NCBI RefSeq assembly: GCF_965638725.1
Contig: NC_134950.1
Location: forward strand, 168,730,853 to 168,794,852
Length of the DNA: 64,000 bases
From: Aptenodytes patagonicus
Taxonomy: Eukaryota; Chordata; Aves; Sphenisciformes; Spheniscidae
Direction of reading: 5' to 3'
Below the pieces are notes generated by a model. The model was not told where the DNA came from. It did no database searches and saw only the letters and a program-made list of their open reading frames with translations. Positions 60,401-64,000 of the stretch are shown one piece after another (positions within the stretch are counted from its first letter, which is position 1; each line of letters begins with the position of its first letter). The position numbers were made by a program, and so were the translations under genes.

Positions 60401-63400
60401 AACCTGAGTTTCTCATGTGTGTTTCTGATGTTATCATGATTTACATACAGATTATTTCCATTGCTCCTACATAGTCTACAACAACTACCTCGCAGTTTAA
60501 CAAATCGGTTTTATTCCCTCAAGAATAATCACCAGATAAATGCATTCTGTAGATCCAGACCCACCTCATTTTTACATTGCTTGTAGCAAAGTGTTCAAAG
60601 TGACATGTCGTGAACTTTGCAAGACATCAGATAAATAATCATGTGATCATTACATTTTAAACCAGTGGTTTAAAACTGAATGGTTTGTGGAAAATACTGA
60701 CTGGGTATAATATAGCTTGGAGTCTTACCAGAAAAGTGCAATTTGTTAGTTCTCATTGCACAGTTCACAGCTTATTTTGTTACTCAGAAACATCAGAGTC
60801 ATCAGACAGGATCAGCTCAGTCTACCCAGAGGAACAACCCGACTTCATCAATAACCAGTAATGTCACCTCAGGGGAAGGTATGGGGACGCTACAACGTGA
60901 AGGCACAAGCTGTATGGAGTGTCTCGCTGCCACTGTCTGCTTTACCCTGGATGAGTCCATATACTCTGTGCTCCCTCTTCTTTCACTCCCCAGCTAATAA
61001 CTCCAAGGACAAAGCAAGCAGCCTAATCCTCGAGGCAGTTCACTGTAGCTTTTAACTTTCTGCCCAGGTTTCACATGATGTAAAAGTGACACAGCTGGCT
61101 TGAAGTCTTCCCACTCCCCGCTGTTCATTCCCGTCCTGCACTGGCATGGTGGTTTTGGTGAGGACAGCTGTGAGAAAGATCAGAGAGCGGAGCAAGAAAA
61201 AAGAGGTGATGCACCTACTTCTCTGTAAAAGCGCTGCCAGTTCCCTGCTCCAGTTCAGAGCAGAGCCCCACGGGCACGTTGGTGCAACCAAAGGAGCGGT
61301 GCAGGAGGACGGTGAGAGTGTTTTAAGCCGATACCACCAACCGCTTTGAGGAGGTTTCACATTGCATTCACCCTTGAGTCAAGCAGCAACTTGGAATATT
61401 TTTATCAGCAGGGAGCCCTACGTACTTTGACTTTTAAAAGCCTGAACAGCATAAGCAATAAGCCACCAGTGCTTTCTGCTAAATGTAGCCCCATCAACAC
61501 GGTTTCATTCTGTCCTCCATTTGCAGTCCACATGAAGCAGGGACTAAAGGACACAATGCCTCTGCAAAGGGAATTAATAATCAATTATGCATTTATACTG
61601 GCAAAGAATCCCACCATTTTAATACTTAAATGATCAGAATGAGAATAAGCTTTTACTTTTATTATATTACTCTGCCCTCTGTCTTCCTCCTTTCCTCTGC
61701 CAGGAAGCTGAAAGAACTGCCTGGCAAAGCAGGGCAGGGCATGGCCATACCTGCACCCCAGCTCAGGCAAGGACCAAGGGCAAGGGCTTGTGTTGAAACG
61801 CAGCTCTCAAGCCCAGGGTCGGAGGGTTCATGGGCAAAGACACCAGACAGGACTTCTCACAGCTCTTTCTTCCAACTTAGCTGTTTCACAGCAGCCTGAT
61901 CAAGGTTACAGCTGCCCTACGTCAGGGCTGCCCCTGAGCACCAGCAGCTAAAGCCCTAGGAGGGGCAGGCAAGAGGTTGCAGAACCTGTCGGTGCACTCA
62001 GCCCTGTGACAGCCACCTGCCTTCCCATCACCGTTTGTCCCCACACCTTACAAAGGTCCAGCTTTGGAGAGGCAGGTGTTGTGAAATGCCCAGTGTGCAG
62101 ACACCAACCCCCACATGCCAGACTCACCTTGAGGTGTTCAAGGGCCACCAATTCAGGGTGCAACACTGAATGCTCCCAACAGACTCTTCCTTTGCTGGGA
62201 TCAAACCAATGGGGCAACCATACGGGCAGTGAGGTGGCAGTGTTTCCGTCCCCTTCGAAGACGTTGGCAGTCACTGCATTCATCTGGGACTGTGGCTGAG
62301 GGGGGGAATCCTGTGCCTGGGGCAGAGGCATGGTCCTGGGTCCATGGTCTAGGAAGCCGAGTCAGCAGGTCAGGATCAGCAAGGTACAAGGCAAGGCACG
62401 GACAAACCTCAAACATCACTCAGGCAAGGGTGCAAGACCCCTTCCCGTATTTCAGCAGCTCCTCACACACACTCATGCCACAGCAGGCTGACCCAAGGCT
62501 ACGGCTGAAGCATTATCAGAGCTTCCTCCAGCACAGACAGCTAAAGCCCCTTCTTGAGGGGAAGGGAGGAGGTTATAGAGCTTAGTGGTGCAAGACCCTG
62601 ATGAAAGCCTCCTCTTGTTCTTTACATCCTCTTGTCATGCTGTATTAACATTTAAGACCAGACACTTAGGCTAGGAGGCTCTCAAGCTGACTGGGAGTTA
62701 GTGGAGGCTGCGGGGGAGCCGGTTGCAGCTTTCTGTTCCTTAACACAGAGCCTCCCTCTCTCTGTTCCCTCTCCCCCTTGTTGTAAGTGACAGCATTTTC
62801 AGACTTTAAAAGATGACATCTGCTTAATATTGGAGAGCTTTGCTATTTCTTGGGACCTAACAGGACACTCGGCTCTGGATAAATGTTATGACAGTTCTTC
62901 CTCCAAAGATCCCTCATTGCTCCTGCTCCTCAGGCGATGCTGTGGCATCTAACAAGCATTGACAAGAGGTAGTTTAAAAGCTCGGGTGCTTTTTTGGCTC
63001 ACAAATAAGCTAATTGGCTATATCTATACCTGTAAATAAAGAAGGTCAGGGCTCATCCTCTGACCTGAAATCAAACGCCATGTCAGGACTCCTGTTGATA
63101 CAGCTGAACTCTGCTCCTGTTGTTCTTCCCCAGGACAGGGTGGCTGCTTCTTTCTGCTGGTCAGGAAAAGCTGCTGGCCCACGACCTTCTCAGAGCATGC
63201 CTGGGTCAGTCAGCAGAAGCCAACGCCATACCAAGAGCAATGCCAACAACTGAACACTATAGACACCCACGGATAAGTGTTCACCCCAGTGTCTGGCCCT
63301 CTTTACTTTACTGGTTTGTATACATCCATCTGGTCTATTGGGCAAGTACGTGCATAATTCTGTGCAGGATTTGATCCTAAAAAATGTTTAATTTTCTCCT

Positions 63401-64000
63401 CTGATTCCCAACTCAAAAAGGGGGAGTTTTAATTTACCTACCATCCATAGGTTACTGACTTTTAGTTCCCCTTTAAATGACAAGTTATCAGACTCTATGG
63501 AGAAATAATTGGGGGAAAAATCCAATCACAAATGAGGTCAGACTGGATAATTTCCTTATGCCTTTTAGCAATCAGTATCTGAGGATTTGGGTGCTGATAC
63601 TTCTGCTTTTTTCCACGCTGCTTTGCCTGACTTGTGGCACTGGATTGGTTTGGCTGTGCTGGAGGTCCAGCTTTTACTTCTGTGCCAGTATGTAGTAATG
63701 CATTACATCAAAGAGGGAGGCGATGACCTTGGTTTGCAGGCATCTCGCTGTCCCCTGTGGCACTGTCAGATAGCAGATAAAGAGTCTCTCTGCTGGATGA
63801 GTGCTTTTGCCTACCATCTCCGAGCCAGAAAGAATATTTCAATGTCGCAGTCTGTGTTTCATTTGTTAACCCTTTCCCACCTGCTTTCAGGGTATTTTTC
63901 TTCTTCCCAGTCTCCGAGAAGATTCAGACTGGAGGTTATATTTGCCTAATTAGCAGTAGGCAAATATGCAGTTTTATAATGTGCAAGGAACCTTTTTCCC
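60401..64000. other. Intergenic stretch, no gene seen
   Basis: Mixed composition with only short open frames on both strands. I could not support any exon, RNA gene or transposon. Confidence 0.45.

Noticed and set aside
63477..63949. Overlapping plus-strand frames of 72 and 120 codons at the right end
   Set aside because: Two different frames are open over the same DNA with no recognisable protein, so chance is the simplest explanation.
1..64000. CRISPR arrays, operons, bacterial or phage features, tRNA and rRNA genes
   Set aside because: Nothing of the kind is visible. The repeats, spliced gene and composition are those of a bird nuclear genome.

Overview
The window is nuclear DNA from a bird, probably a neoavian. 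Evidence: many 5'-truncated CR1 LINEs ending in the avian tail (ATTCTATG)n, two solo LTRs of an avian endogenous-retrovirus type, and one spliced vertebrate gene, SEC22C, whose exons can be read through on the minus strand. From recalled synteny the locus corresponds to human 3p22.1 (probably part of chicken chromosome 2); no alignment was run.

Layout. Positions 1-28 kb hold no gene I can recognise, only CR1 copies of different ages: young ones at 1, 1355 and 17973, and old ones at 6020, 7880, 10015, 17685/19036 and 22315. SEC22C occupies about 54.0 kb down to 33.07 kb on the minus strand. It has a non-coding first exon in a CpG island (donor at 53891) and six coding exons: 46902-46721, 44515-44352, 41581-41399, 35816-35698, 35098-35033 and 33271-33071. 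All joins keep the frame and all introns are GT-AG. The result is a 304-residue protein closely matching human SEC22C, with an N-terminal longin domain and four C-terminal membrane segments. Its 3' UTR lies below 33070 with several candidate poly(A) signals. A young CR1 sits in intron 1, another in intron 3, and a solo LTR in intron 4 only 173 bp upstream of exon 5. Right of the CpG island (54.5-64 kb) I found no identifiable gene, only a second solo LTR, a young CR1 and an ancient repeat remnant.

Most notable: (1) a roughly 830 bp block just downstream of the SEC22C promoter that is extremely C-rich on the plus strand, so G-rich in the transcript, with degenerate repeats and two textbook G-quadruplex motifs; (2) an upstream AUG 19 nt before the SEC22C start that opens a 62-codon frame overlapping the first coding exon; (3) two LTRs with perfect 5-bp target duplications that share both ends but differ completely in the middle; (4) a young CR1 nested in an old one; (5) an exon-5 acceptor built on a (GTTT)n microsatellite with a competing out-of-frame acceptor 13 nt inside the exon. 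I did not find a wholly new biological system.
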